64,000 bases of DNA from RHLJ01 sp965601955 (lineage in GTDB: Bacteria > Bacteroidota > Rhodothermia > Balneolales > Balneolaceae): contig OZ271855.1 in NCBI GenBank assembly GCA_965601955.1, forward strand, positions 1,736,001 through 1,800,000. Direction: 5' to 3'. Made by a program: the position numbers and the translations under genes. Positions 8,626 to 17,858 of this stretch are shown here, piece after piece; within the stretch, counting starts at the first letter, position 1, and each line of letters begins with the position of its first letter. The notes beneath the pieces are model-generated. The model was not told where the DNA came from. It made no database searches and worked only from the letters and a program-made list of their open reading frames with translations.

Positions 8626-9234
8626 TTATATAAAACTCTCCCCCAACTCCTCAAATACAATTCCCCGGTATTCCAGCTTTTCAAGTGCTGCTAAAAATCC
8701 ATCTGCTAATTTTACTTTGCAGGCAAAAAGGATGGTCACTTTCTCCGTGTACTCTGACTCCTGGCCGATGAGTTGAAAAGTCTGGATGAGAGGGTTCATG
8801 GTATTTTCTTCAGAATAAGGGTAGCTCACCCGAACCAGTTGAACTGCTAATACCTCTTTAAGCTCAGCTTTTTCTATGCATAATTGAGCGCTTTCTCCAT
8901 AGGCTTTGATGAGCCCGGGTTTACCCAGTTTTGTACTACCAAAATATCGTACAACAACAGCTCCGCAATTAATCAGTTCTTTGGATTTGAGTTGATTTAG
9001 AATGGGAAGCCCTGCAGTACCAGATGGTTCTCCATCATCACTTGAGAATTCCTGGACACGGTTGGGATCGACCCTATAGGCGTAGCAATGATGAGAAGCA
9101 TCAGGATATTTTTTCTTTAGGTTTTCTAGTTGATCACGGAATGCTTTTTCCGAATCGCATGGAAAAAGAAAGCCATAGAATTTTGAGCCTAATTCTCTAA
9201 GATCGGATTGTATTTCATGAAGGACAGTATTCAA
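8626..9234 (-). CDS. YigZ/IMPACT-family protein (UPF0029)
   Basis: A 202-residue protein. Seen: the UPF0029 signature block HHCYAYRV..., FSSDDGEPSGTAG and VVVRYFGSTKLGKPGLIKAY in residues 15-120, followed by the ferredoxin-like DUF1949-type C-terminal domain (about 130-198). Bacterial members are linked to translation or proline-peptidase-associated functions, but no catalytic role is settled. The open frame begins with TTG at 9234, with no in-frame ATG near the N-terminus. It is convergent with the VOC gene; repeat copy 3 lies between them. Confidence 0.88.
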   Translation of the reverse strand: MNTVLHEIQSDLRELGSKFYGFLFPCDSEKAFRDQLENLKKKYPDASHHCYAYRVDPNRVQEFSSDDGEPSGTAGLPILNQLKSKELINCGAVVVRYFGSTKLGKPGLIKAYGESAQLCIEKAELKEVLAVQLVRVSYPYSEENTMNPLIQTFQLIGQESEYTEKVTILFACKVKLADGFLAALEKLEYRGIVFEELGESFI

Positions 9235-9363
9235 AAAAAGCGGGTTTTTGAGGACTTGAAAATAGTTCTCGAAATCTTAGGCTCAAAACGATTATTTAGA
9301 GTCTTTCTACCTTGCCATTAGTACCCGAAAAACCGATTTTCAACACCGTATTTAATGATTCTA

Positions 9364-9387
9364 AAGTTTCAAAAAAAATTGAAACTT
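9364..9387. promoter_or_regulatory. Perfect inverted repeat upstream of sdhC
   Basis: AAGTTTCAA and TTGAAACTT are exact inverted 9-mers with a six-A spacer, 51 bases before the sdhC ATG. A weaker look-alike (TTTCA, eight A, TGAAA) lies at 41091-41108 in the rhodopsin upstream region. It could be an operator or an mRNA hairpin; no following T-run marks it as a terminator. Confidence 0.4.
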
Positions 9388-9438
9388 CATGTTTAAAAGA
9401 CGTGTTTTAGAACTAACTAAACTAACCAAGCCAAATTA

Positions 9439-10137
9439 ATGCCTTCGATTAAACAAGCGCTAAGCTCACAGGTCGGCAGGAAAATCATGACCGGGATAAC
9501 CGGGATTGGATTGATGCTTTTTTTAATAGGTCACCTGGGCGGTAACCTTACAATTTTCGGTTCAGCCGATGCTTTTAATATTTACACCAAAACACTGATG
9601 GATCTTGGTCCGCTTCTGTATGTGATAGAAGCCGGACTGGCCTTCTTCTTCTTATACCATACAGTTTTAGGAGTTTCAATATGGTTGGGAAAAAGAAAAG
9701 CCAGACCTCAGGGATATGACACTTATAAGACGAGGGGAGGGCAAAGTCATCAAAGTCTTGCTTCTAGAAGTATGATCATTTCTGGGTCGGTTATTTTCAT
9801 TTTCCTCATCCTTCATATCATTCATTTCAAGTTTGGTGCTGATTACTCAACTATGATTGATGGTGAGCCGGCACGTGATCTTAGAAAACTTGTTATTGAA
9901 GAATTTCAAAAAACCTGGATAGTAATTGGATATGTCTTCGTTCTCGCTTTAGCGATTTTGCACTTATCCCATGGTTTTTGGAGTGCATTTACTTCTCTTG
10001 GAATGAAGCATGGTGGGGCGTCAAAAAAAATGCAGATGGGCGCATACATTTTTGCTATTGTGATCATGCTCGGATTTATATTTATCCCGCTGTATATCTA
10101 TTTCACAGGCGGCGAAGGTTCACTAATTAGCTATTAA
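9439..10137 (+). CDS. sdhC: Succinate dehydrogenase cytochrome b subunit (b558 family)
   Basis: The 232-residue diheme membrane anchor of complex II, passing electrons from succinate to menaquinone. Seen: five membrane helices, GHLGGNLTIFGS in helix I, the TVLGVSIWLGKRKARPQGY loop and conserved histidines HHF/HLSHGFW in later helices that suit b-heme ligation. Length agrees with the Bacteroidota/Bacillus-type b558 subunit. It opens the sdh operon, with sdhA and sdhB downstream on the same strand. A GxxExxY gene inside inverted repeats starts four bases after its stop. Confidence 0.93.
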   Translation: MPSIKQALSSQVGRKIMTGITGIGLMLFLIGHLGGNLTIFGSADAFNIYTKTLMDLGPLLYVIEAGLAFFFLYHTVLGVSIWLGKRKARPQGYDTYKTRGGQSHQSLASRSMIISGSVIFIFLILHIIHFKFGADYSTMIDGEPARDLRKLVIEEFQKTWIVIGYVFVLALAILHLSHGFWSAFTSLGMKHGGASKKMQMGAYIFAIVIMLGFIFIPLYIYFTGGEGSLISY

Positions 10138-10141
10138 GTTT

Positions 10142-10558
10142 ATGCCACTAATCCACGAAAGCACTAAAGAATACGATGAGATTCCTGACGGATTAAATGT
10201 TGTTGGTAAAGAAATCGTGGATTCAGCCTTTAAAATTCACAAGGAATTAGGACCTGACCTGTTGGAAAAAGTGTATGAGGTTTGTTTGGCCCATGAGCTT
10301 ACAGGTCGTGGATTCAAGGTGGTAAGACAAGTTCCTATTCCCATCAGTTACCAGAATGTAACTTTTGACGAAGGGTTTAAGGTAGATTTGTTGGTTGAAG
10401 GAGAAATAATCTGCGAGATTAAAGCAGTTGATAAAATGAATTCAATTTGGAAGGCTCAGGTGCTTAGTCATTTGAAATTGATGAATAAGAGATTGGGATA
10501 TCTCATAAATTTTAATGTTATAAACATTGGAAGAGGAATACGAAGATTAGTTAACTAA
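10142..10558 (+). CDS. GxxExxY family protein (PD-(D/E)XK nuclease-like)
   Basis: A 138-residue protein. Seen: the family block GPDLLEKVYE (the usual second Gly of the motif is Asp here), the nuclease-like core VDLLV followed by CEIKAV, and the C-terminal INFNV segment. No signal peptide. Family members are widespread, scattered and thought to move between genomes; activity is not established. The gene lies between sdhC and sdhA. Its first nine codons (MPLIHESTK) are encoded by the left arm of an inverted repeat whose right arm follows the stop codon. That suggests the gene and its repeats arrived as one unit. It is cotranscribed with sdh by position. Confidence 0.88.
   Translation: MPLIHESTKEYDEIPDGLNVVGKEIVDSAFKIHKELGPDLLEKVYEVCLAHELTGRGFKVVRQVPIPISYQNVTFDEGFKVDLLVEGEIICEIKAVDKMNSIWKAQVLSHLKLMNKRLGYLINFNVINIGRGIRRLVN
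10143..10167 (+). repeat. Left inverted repeat of the GxxExxY unit
   Basis: TGCCAC, an extra TAATCCAC, then GAAAGCACTAA. It pairs in inverted orientation with 10568-10584 and overlaps the first codons of the GxxExxY gene. A related arm (GCCACTAAATCAC...) occurs at 12520 without a gene. Confidence 0.65.
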
Positions 10559-10567
10559 TTTTGTGTA

Positions 10568-10584
10568 TTAGTGCTTCCGTGGCA
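10568..10584 (-). repeat. Right inverted repeat of the GxxExxY unit
   Basis: TTAGTGCTTCCGTGGCA, whose complement TGCCACGGAAGCACTAA matches the left arm at 10143-10167 apart from an 8-base insertion and one mismatch. It sits 9 bases after the GxxExxY stop and just before the sdhA start, and it creates a spurious in-frame GTG start for sdhA. Confidence 0.65.
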
Positions 10585-10594
10585 AATAAAGATC

Positions 10595-12517
10595 ATGAAG
10601 TTAAACGGACAAATACCTGAAGGGCCACTAGAACAAAAATGGAGCCTTCATAAAAAGGACATGAAATTAGTTGCTCCCAATAACCGCCGGAAATATGAGG
10701 TGATTATTGTTGGAACCGGATTAGCAGGAGGAGCTGCAGCGGCAAGTTTGGCAGAGATGGGGTACAAGGTGAAGAGCTTTTGTATTCAGGATTCAGCCCG
10801 GCGAGCACACTCCATTGCGGCTCAAGGCGGAATTAATGCGGCTAAGAACTACCCGAATGATGGGGATAGTATTTGGAGATTATTTTATGACACCATCAAA
10901 GGGGGAGACTACCGCTCCAGGGAAGCTAATGTGTATCGGCTAGCCGAAGTAGCCAACACTATTATCGATCAGGCAGTTGCTCAGGGTGTTCCTTTTGCTC
11001 GTGAGTATTCGGGATTGTTAGCCAATCGTTCTTTTGGTGGTGCCCAGGTATCCAGAACTTTTTATGCAAGGGGTCAGACAGGACAGCAATTATTGCTAGG
11101 TGCTTATCAGGCAATGATGCGTCAAGTTCAGGAAGGAGGTGTTGAATATTATCCACGCCATGAAATGCTTGAAGTAGTAATTATCGATGGAAAGGCCCGT
11201 GGAATTATCACACGTGATTTGGTTTCAGGAGAACTTAAGCGATGGGAAGCAGATGCTGTAGTGCTGGCTACCGGTGGATATGGTAATGTGTTCTATCTTT
11301 CCACTAATGCAAAAAACTCGAATGTAACGGCTGCATGGAGAGCTCACCGAAAAGGGGCACTCTTCGCAAACCCATGTTTTGTTCAGGTTCATCCAACATG
11401 TATTCCGGTTTCGGGTGATTATCAATCTAAACTCACACTGATGAGTGAAAGTTTGAGAAATGATGGCCGTGTTTGGGTTCCGAGAAAGAAAGGTGATAAC
11501 CGGCATCCCAACGACATCCCTGAGGAGGAGCGGTATTACTATCTGGAAGAGCGATATCCAAGTTTTGGAAACCTGGTACCTCGTGATGTAGCCTCAAGAA
11601 ACGCAAAATTGGTTTGTGATGATGGTTTAGGAGTTGGAGAAACCGGGCTAGCGGTATATCTCGACTTTAGAGATGCCATTGAGCGTGATGGTTTAGATAC
11701 CATTTCTGCCAAGTATGGTAACCTGTTTGATATGTATCATAATATTGCAGGTGAAAATCCATACAAGCAGCCGATGAGGATTTATCCTGCAGTGCACTAC
11801 ACAATGGGTGGTCTTTGGGTTGATTATAACCTGATGACAACTGTCCCTGGTTTATTTGCTACTGGCGAAGCAAACTTCTCCGATCACGGTGCAAACCGAT
11901 TAGGTGCGAGTGCGCTGATGCAGGGACTTTCGGATGGCTATTTTGTACTTCCAGCTACTATCGGAAACTATCTGGCGGATGAGAAAATTGGACTTCGCTA
12001 TGGTACTGATCATGAGGAGTTTGAAAAGGTTGCCAATGAAGCTCAGGCAAGAATCGACAAGCTTCTAAGCATTAAAGGGAAACGAACTATTATCGATTTC
12101 CACAGAACGCTTGGAAAAATTGTTTGGGACAAAATTGGTATTTCCAGAACCAAAGAAGGGCTGGAATCTGCGATTAAAGAAATCCAGGAACTTCGGGAAG
12201 AATTCTGGACGAATGTTTATGTACCTGGCGAAGCAAATAACTACAATAAGTATTTGGAGTTTGCCGGAAGGGTAGCTGATTTCTTTGAACTGGCTGAGCT
12301 AATGGCTCATGATGCTTTGGATAGGGAAGAGTCATGCGGTTGTCATTTACGAGAAGAATACCAGACCGAAGAAGGGGAGGCGGTTAGAAATGACCAGGAT
12401 TTCTCTTATGTGTCAGCCTGGGAATTCAATGGTGTAAATGGAAAACTTGAGGAAACCTTACATAAGGAAAATTTGGAGTTCGAGTTTGTCGAATTGAAAC
12501 AAAGATCTTATAAATAA
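10595..12517 (+). CDS. sdhA: Succinate dehydrogenase flavoprotein subunit
   Basis: The catalytic FAD subunit of complex II/fumarate reductase, 640 residues from the ATG at 10595. Seen: the FAD-binding IIVGTGLAGGAAAASLAE, the covalent-flavin histidine region AHSIAAQGGINAAKN, HPTCIP, the active-site arginine region PRDVASRNA, HYTMGGLWVDY and the C-terminal GEANFSDHGANRLGASAL. The frame is open to a GTG at 10571, but that codon is inside the right repeat arm, so the later ATG is preferred. It is followed by a 78-base gap holding a GxxExxY-type repeat without a gene, then sdhB. Confidence 0.96.
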   Translation: MKLNGQIPEGPLEQKWSLHKKDMKLVAPNNRRKYEVIIVGTGLAGGAAAASLAEMGYKVKSFCIQDSARRAHSIAAQGGINAAKNYPNDGDSIWRLFYDTIKGGDYRSREANVYRLAEVANTIIDQAVAQGVPFAREYSGLLANRSFGGAQVSRTFYARGQTGQQLLLGAYQAMMRQVQEGGVEYYPRHEMLEVVIIDGKARGIITRDLVSGELKRWEADAVVLATGGYGNVFYLSTNAKNSNVTAAWRAHRKGALFANPCFVQVHPTCIPVSGDYQSKLTLMSESLRNDGRVWVPRKKGDNRHPNDIPEEERYYYLEERYPSFGNLVPRDVASRNAKLVCDDGLGVGETGLAVYLDFRDAIERDGLDTISAKYGNLFDMYHNIAGENPYKQPMRIYPAVHYTMGGLWVDYNLMTTVPGLFATGEANFSDHGANRLGASALMQGLSDGYFVLPATIGNYLADEKIGLRYGTDHEEFEKVANEAQARIDKLLSIKGKRTIIDFHRTLGKIVWDKIGISRTKEGLESAIKEIQELREEFWTNVYVPGEANNYNKYLEFAGRVADFFELAELMAHDALDREESCGCHLREEYQTEEGEAVRNDQDFSYVSAWEFNGVNGKLEETLHKENLEFEFVELKQRSYK

Positions 12518-12519
12518 AA

Positions 12520-12582
12520 GCCACTAAATCACAAAAACACGAATGAATAAAAGCAATTTTTGTGTTTCCGTGTTTTTGTGGC
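12520..12582. repeat. Empty inverted-repeat unit between sdhA and sdhB
   Basis: GCCACTAAATCACAAAAACACGAA on the left and TTTCCGTGTTTTTGTGGC on the right form an imperfect hairpin with a short spacer. The GCCAC ends and the CACGAA/TTCCGTG core match the arms around the GxxExxY gene at 10143 and 10568, but no gene lies inside. It fills most of the sdhA-sdhB gap. Confidence 0.65.
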
Positions 12583-12595
12583 AAATAATTGAACT

Positions 12596-13348
12596 ATGAG
12601 TAAAGAAATGACCATTCATCTTAAGTACTGGAGACAAAACGGGCCAACCGCTAAAGGGTACTTTGAAGAAAAAACGCTCAAATCAGTTAATGAGCACATG
12701 TCTTTCCTGGAAATGCTTGATGTATTAAACGAAGAGCTTCAGCTAGAAGGTATAGATCCCGTTGAATTCGATTATGATTGTCGTGAAGGTATCTGCGGTT
12801 CTTGCAACCTGGTGATTAACGGGCAAGCACATGGACCTAAAGACAAAACAGCTTGTTGCCAGTTGCATATGAGGATGTACAAAGATGGTGATTCTATCAC
12901 TATTGAACCTCCAAGAGCAGCTGCATTTCCAGTGATCAAAGATTTAGTAGTAGACCGTTCTGGTTTCGATCGTATTATCGAAGCTGGTGGCTATGTTTCT
13001 GTAAAAACAGGTTCAGCCCAGGAGGCGAACTCAATTCCAATCGAAAAAGAACAATCAGATATTGCATTCGATTATGCTATGTGCATAGGCTGTGGTGCTT
13101 GTGTTGCTGCCTGTCCTAATGCTTCTGCTTCTTTATTCACCGGCGCCAAAATTGCTCACCTAAGCAAGCTCCCACAGGGAGAAGTAGAGCGAAGCAATCG
13201 TGTGGTTGCTATGGTTGACCAAATGAAAGAAGAAGGCTTTGGCGATTGTTCTAACTATGGAGAATGTGAGGCAGTATGTCCTCAAGGCATATCAATCTCA
13301 GCTATTGCAGAAATGCGCCGCGACTATGTGAAGGCTTTGTTTAGCTGA
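12596..13348 (+). CDS. sdhB: Succinate dehydrogenase iron-sulfur subunit
   Basis: The 250-residue electron-transfer subunit of complex II. Seen: the [2Fe-2S] ligands CREGICGSC with the following CC, and two further clusters from CIGCGACVAACPNAS and CSNYGECEAVCPQGIS ([4Fe-4S] and [3Fe-4S] sites). Length and motif order are normal for the Bacteroidota-type SdhB. Last gene of the operon; a strong terminator hairpin follows at 13369. Confidence 0.96.
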   Translation: MSKEMTIHLKYWRQNGPTAKGYFEEKTLKSVNEHMSFLEMLDVLNEELQLEGIDPVEFDYDCREGICGSCNLVINGQAHGPKDKTACCQLHMRMYKDGDSITIEPPRAAAFPVIKDLVVDRSGFDRIIEAGGYVSVKTGSAQEANSIPIEKEQSDIAFDYAMCIGCGACVAACPNASASLFTGAKIAHLSKLPQGEVERSNRVVAMVDQMKEEGFGDCSNYGECEAVCPQGISISAIAEMRRDYVKALFS

Positions 13349-13368
13349 TTCCATAATTATATAGATTT

Positions 13369-13401
13369 AAAAGCCACCTTGTTATCGAGGTGGCTTTTTT
13401 T
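13369..13401 (+). terminator. Rho-independent terminator after sdhB
   Basis: AAGCCACCT and AGGTGGCTT form a perfect stem around a short loop, followed by a run of T. It lies 20 bases past the sdhB stop and ends the sdh operon. Confidence 0.9.
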
Positions 13402-13543
13402 GTTTTATGGGATTAAAGCACGAAAACTGTATTTACTTACCAGGCAAATAGATGACACTCTTGGACAGTGTGCAAAAGTTCCGAAATCTGTTCCTAATTA
13501 GACCTCTTTCATGTACCTTGTTCTTTGGAAGGAAGGGAGATGT

Positions 13544-16500
13544 ATGAGGATTGTCACAATAATTATGTTCTGGGTAGTTGTCTGTGTTAATAGTGGGTAT
13601 GGCCAGTACCTTGCCCGGGATTATACTGTCCAGCAGTGGACCATAAAAGATGGGCTCCCGGTAAATTCAGTAAATGAGATTCTACAAGCTGCTGATGGGT
13701 ATTTATGGATGACAACAGCCAGCGGACTGGTTCGTTTTGATGGAATTAATTTCAAGGTATATTCATCAGCTGATTATCCCAGGTTGACCGACAATAGGAT
13801 ATTGGATCTGGTTGAAAGCTCCGATGGAAGCATACTCATCCAAAACCAGGGAGGGAGTATTTTTTCATTAAAAAATGATCGGTTTACTCATTTAGTATCT
13901 TCTGATAAAGGAAGGGTGGGAGAAAATATAGATGTACCATTTTATAAAGATAAGAGAGGAGCCATATGGTATGTCGATGAGGTTGGTATTAGCATTTATA
14001 AAGATGGGAGAGTAGAAAAATTTGAACCGGATCTGATCAATAAGCTGGTAGTGCAAATTTTTAAGGCAGAGGATGGAATTGTTTGGTTTAAATATTTTGG
14101 AGATCCTTATTTGTACCGATATGAACATGGAAAGATCGAGCGGACTGTAGACAGTAGCGTAGGAGAGGAAAGACCGGATTTGACAGGTATTCTAGACAGT
14201 GACTGGCTGTCGCTTGCTACAAAGGAAGATGAGGAATGGATACAAACAAGGTCAGAGATCTATATCTATAAAAATAGAACGCTAACAAAAGTATATGAAA
14301 CCTATGACAGAATTCTTGATGGTCTAATAGAGGATAGCGAAGGTCGTATCTGGACATTGATGAGTCCATCTCTTGAGAGGAATGATGAGAGATATGTATT
14401 TTTATTAGAAAATGGTAGGCTAAAACAACATGATATTGTCATCACTGGTAAGGCTATGTATCATTTTGAAGAAAATAATGACCGAGATTTTTGGATAATT
14501 ACAAATAAAGAGATTTATAAAAAAGAACAGCTCGTTTTTTCTACTAATGAAGCTATCGTGGATTTTGTGATAGATAAAGAAGAAAGCTTGTGGATTGCTA
14601 CTTCTTTTGGAGGTCTCATTCAGATAAGAGAGAATTTGTTTTCGACCTGGAGCACAGAAGTTGGGTTGCCCCTCGACAATACGTATACCGTATTTCAAGA
14701 CTTGGATTCATCCATGTGGATAGGAACTTTTGGGAAAGGAGTGGTAAAACTTACAAATCAAGGTCTGGATTCTCTTATTGAGATCAATGGAGATCTCAAT
14801 AAGGGCTTTATTCTTTCTATAGAACAATTGCAAGATGGGACACTGTTGCTAGGTGGTTTGGGGTTTGGAACAGTGTCACGTGAAAAAGGAAGTAATAGAT
14901 TTTCACAATTCCCATTACCGGAGTCAATGCGGAGACGATCCATACATAGCATTTTTGAAGACTCCCGGCAACGGCTTTGGCTGGGTACTTCTCCAAGGGA
15001 TAATAAAGGACTATTTATGCGTGAAAAGGGTGCCTGGGAATTTATTGCCGGTAAAGAGAACGTTCCTTTTGCCACGTACCAGTATATTATGGAAACCCCG
15101 AATGGAGATATTTGGATGGCTGCAAGGGGTGAGGGGCTGGTTAGGTATGATGGAGACAATTTTTACAACTACTCAACCAAAGACGGATTTACCTCTGATT
15201 TTATTCGTGCGATATATGCATATATAGATGACGAAACCGGAGAAGAAATCTTATTAATTGGAAGTGAGGGAGACGGCATAGACCGGATTGTACTTAGAGA
15301 CGGAGCTCCGGATTTCTCGACATTAACAGTGTTGAATATGAAAAACGGGTTATATGATAACTCTATTCATATCATTCTGGAAGATGAATATGAACGGTTT
15401 TGGATGAATACAAACCAGGGAATTTTCTGGATCAATAAATCAGATGTCAATGCTTTAACTAAGGGTGAAATAGAGACCATAGTGTCAACTAGTTATACGG
15501 AAGAAGATGGCTTGCTACATCGTGAAGGGAATGGAGGAAGTCAACCGGCAGGTATTAAAGCTTTTGATGGTACATTATGGTTTCCTGGTCAGGGAGGTAT
15601 TGTCTCAGTTGATCCTGAAAGGATACAACGGAACCCGATACCTCCTCCGGTTCATATTCAAAATGCAGTCTGGGAGAGCCGATCTCTACCTGTTCAGACC
15701 GATGAAATTATTCTCAATGCTGATCAGCGTAATTTTGAAATTACATATGCAGCTCTGAGCTATAGCCAGCCTAAAAAAAACCAGTACCGGTACAAACTTG
15801 AAGGTTTTGATGATAACTGGCAGGATGTGGGTGTGCGAAGAACTGCCTATTTTACAAATGTACCTTCCGGGACCTATACATTCAAAGTGCAGGGTTCCAA
15901 CAATGATGGTATTTGGAATACCGAAGGTGCATCTATTATTGTATCTATTGCACCATATTTCTATGAAACCGTGTGGTTCTATGCTATTAGTGTAATTTTT
16001 ATAGGTGGGTTGATCTTTGGAGGAATACGTTTACGTACCCATCAATTAGAGCAGAAGCAATGGGAGTTGGAACGTGTTGTGGATGAGCGCACAGATGATC
16101 TTCGTCGTGAAAAGGAAGAAGTTGTATATCAAAAAACCGTAATAACTGATCTAAGCAAGGCCAAGGATAATTTTTTTACAAACATCTCACATGAGCTTCG
16201 GACACCATTAACACTGGTATTAGGGCCTCTCCAAAACATGGCAGATAAACAATCGGCCCTTTCAGAAGATTTAAAGCGAAACCTGAAACTGGCACTAAGA
16301 AATGGGTTCCGTTTAAAACAATTGGTAGAGCAGGTACTGGATCTATCGAGGATGGATTCGAGCAAGATCGAATTAAACCTTGTTAAGCTGAATATAAAAT
16401 CTAAGATAAAGCTAATTGTAGAGTCATTTGAAAGCCTGGCAGCCAGTAAAAAAATATCTATTGAAGCCCATTTACCTGAAGATGAATTATATGCAGGAGT

Positions 16501-17701
16501 AGATTCTGATAAATTTCAAAAGATCCTCATCAATCTTATTTCTAATGCTCTGAAATTCACCTCTGCAAATGGAGAAATTGATATTTATGCTAAAATAGTA
16601 GAGAATGAACTGGTTCTCATAGTATCAGATACAGGGTCAGGAATCGAAAAGGAAAGGCTTCCACATATTTTCGATAGATTTCATTCTAATGAAGCAAGAG
16701 TAGCAGGTGGTGGTTATGGACTGGGAGTAGGTTTGAATATGACTAAAGAATTTGTGGAGCTTCACGAAGGGGCTATAAGTGTTGAGAGTGAGATTGATAT
16801 CGGAACCACGTTCGTAATTACTCTTCCAAGTTGTATGGAGGCTATGGCTAATCAAAAAGAAACAGCTGCTGGTGAAGGGGAAAAAGACGACGCCATTTAT
16901 GAAATACCACAGTCTGTAATTCCGGTTCCTTTACCAAAAACAAAAGAACAGATAGAGACGCACATTCTGCTTGTAGAAGATAATGCCGATATGAGAGCTT
17001 ATATAGCTGAACTCTTGGATGCTGATCATATACAGATTACAGAAGCAGGTACCGGGATTGAAGCTAAAAAGCAGCTTTCTCTTATGAAACCCGATCTTAT
17101 TGTTTCCGATGTTATGATGCCGGATATGGATGGTTTTGAGTTTACCCGATATGTGCGTTCTCTTGCTGAACACAGACTTACACCCATCGTCATGCTTACC
17201 GCGCTTAGTGAATTGGATCATCGACTTGAAGCCTTTCATCTGGGAGTGAGTGATTATCTAACCAAACCTTTCGAAGAAAAGGAGCTCATGGTCCGCATTC
17301 ATAATTTGTTGCGGTTGAAGGCTGAAAGAGACCAGGCCACAACCATATCTGATGAAGGGATAAGTGAGGGTTCAGTTTTTGTTAAAAGGCTTAAAGACTT
17401 TGTTACTGAAAATATTACCAATCCAAAAATTTCTGTGGAGGAATTAGCGGGTATTGTAAATATGAGTCGTACTCAACTCTACATAAAACTGAAAGCTGAA
17501 ACAGGATTTACACCGGCTGAATTTGTAAGAGAAATAAGGTTGTTAAGAGGATATCAGATTCTCAGAAATAAACAAATGAAGCGTATTTCTGATGTTTCTT
17601 ATGCTATTGGATTTTCCACGCCAGGTTATTTTACATCGGTATTCGAAGAACGGTTCGGCATCCGTCCTGGGACATTAATCCAGCATCAGTTGAAAGACTA
17701 A
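13544..17701 (+). CDS. Hybrid two-component system sensor/response regulator (HTCS)
   Basis: A 1385-residue one-protein signalling system. Order: signal peptide (1-20); a periplasmic ligand-binding propeller with about a dozen Reg_prop units (DGLPVNSVNEILQAADGYLW type); Y_Y_Y domain (about 750-810); TM helix (about 812-830); HisKA with phospho-accepting His in NISHELRTPL (near 883); HATPase (NALKFTS and DTGSGIEKERL); receiver domain with phospho-acceptor in VSDVMMPDMDG and Lys in DYLTKPF; and an AraC-type HTH at the C-terminus. A purine-rich site just before ATG 13544 favours that start over the open ATG at 13511. In Bacteroidota such proteins control polysaccharide use; no SusC/SusD pair is adjacent, so its targets are uncertain. 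Confidence 0.92.
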   Translation: MRIVTIIMFWVVVCVNSGYGQYLARDYTVQQWTIKDGLPVNSVNEILQAADGYLWMTTASGLVRFDGINFKVYSSADYPRLTDNRILDLVESSDGSILIQNQGGSIFSLKNDRFTHLVSSDKGRVGENIDVPFYKDKRGAIWYVDEVGISIYKDGRVEKFEPDLINKLVVQIFKAEDGIVWFKYFGDPYLYRYEHGKIERTVDSSVGEERPDLTGILDSDWLSLATKEDEEWIQTRSEIYIYKNRTLTKVYETYDRILDGLIEDSEGRIWTLMSPSLERNDERYVFLLENGRLKQHDIVITGKAMYHFEENNDRDFWIITNKEIYKKEQLVFSTNEAIVDFVIDKEESLWIATSFGGLIQIRENLFSTWSTEVGLPLDNTYTVFQDLDSSMWIGTFGKGVVKLTNQGLDSLIEINGDLNKGFILSIEQLQDGTLLLGGLGFGTVSREKGSNRFSQFPLPESMRRRSIHSIFEDSRQRLWLGTSPRDNKGLFMREKGAWEFIAGKENVPFATYQYIMETPNGDIWMAARGEGLVRYDGDNFYNYSTKDGFTSDFIRAIYAYIDDETGEEILLIGSEGDGIDRIVLRDGAPDFSTLTVLNMKNGLYDNSIHIILEDEYERFWMNTNQGIFWINKSDVNALTKGEIETIVSTSYTEEDGLLHREGNGGSQPAGIKAFDGTLWFPGQGGIVSVDPERIQRNPIPPPVHIQNAVWESRSLPVQTDEIILNADQRNFEITYAALSYSQPKKNQYRYKLEGFDDNWQDVGVRRTAYFTNVPSGTYTFKVQGSNNDGIWNTEGASIIVSIAPYFYETVWFYAISVIFIGGLIFGGIRLRTHQLEQKQWELERVVDERTDDLRREKEEVVYQKTVITDLSKAKDNFFTNISHELRTPLTLVLGPLQNMADKQSALSEDLKRNLKLALRNGFRLKQLVEQVLDLSRMDSSKIELNLVKLNIKSKIKLIVESFESLAASKKISIEAHLPEDELYAGVDSDKFQKILINLISNALKFTSANGEIDIYAKIVENELVLIVSDTGSGIEKERLPHIFDRFHSNEARVAGGGYGLGVGLNMTKEFVELHEGAISVESEIDIGTTFVITLPSCMEAMANQKETAAGEGEKDDAIYEIPQSVIPVPLPKTKEQIETHILLVEDNADMRAYIAELLDADHIQITEAGTGIEAKKQLSLMKPDLIVSDVMMPDMDGFEFTRYVRSLAEHRLTPIVMLTALSELDHRLEAFHLGVSDYLTKPFEEKELMVRIHNLLRLKAERDQATTISDEGISEGSVFVKRLKDFVTENITNPKISVEELAGIVNMSRTQLYIKLKAETGFTPAEFVREIRLLRGYQILRNKQMKRISDVSYAIGFSTPGYFTSVFEERFGIRPGTLIQHQLKD

Positions 17702-17730
17702 TATAATTGCTATTGATGATTCTAAGGAAC
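17701..17730. repeat. Direct repeat, left of the FG-GAP/PID-CTERM cassette
   Basis: ATATAATTGCTATT followed by a variable few bases and CTAAGGA. A similar run (ATATAATTGCTATT...TTTTAAGGA) occurs at 21245-21272 in the same orientation, just after the PID-CTERM-like gene, so the two bracket the cassette. Confidence 0.45.
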
Positions 17731-17858
17731 GCCTGAGAGGTACTTATAAGAGGGAAAATGTACTTTTTTTTAAGTTTTCCGGACAATTTTTCAAATGACT
17801 TGCGACTAGTTTAAACGCGCTGGACTAAAGAACAATTAAGTAGAAATGGGCGGATACT

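Noticed and set aside
10571..10594. Earlier GTG start for sdhA
   Set aside because: It lies inside the right inverted-repeat arm of the GxxExxY unit; the ATG at 10595 starts a normal SdhA N-terminus.
14758..15227. Overlapping open frames on both strands inside the hybrid regulator
   Set aside because: Shadows of a continuous 1385-residue multidomain frame.
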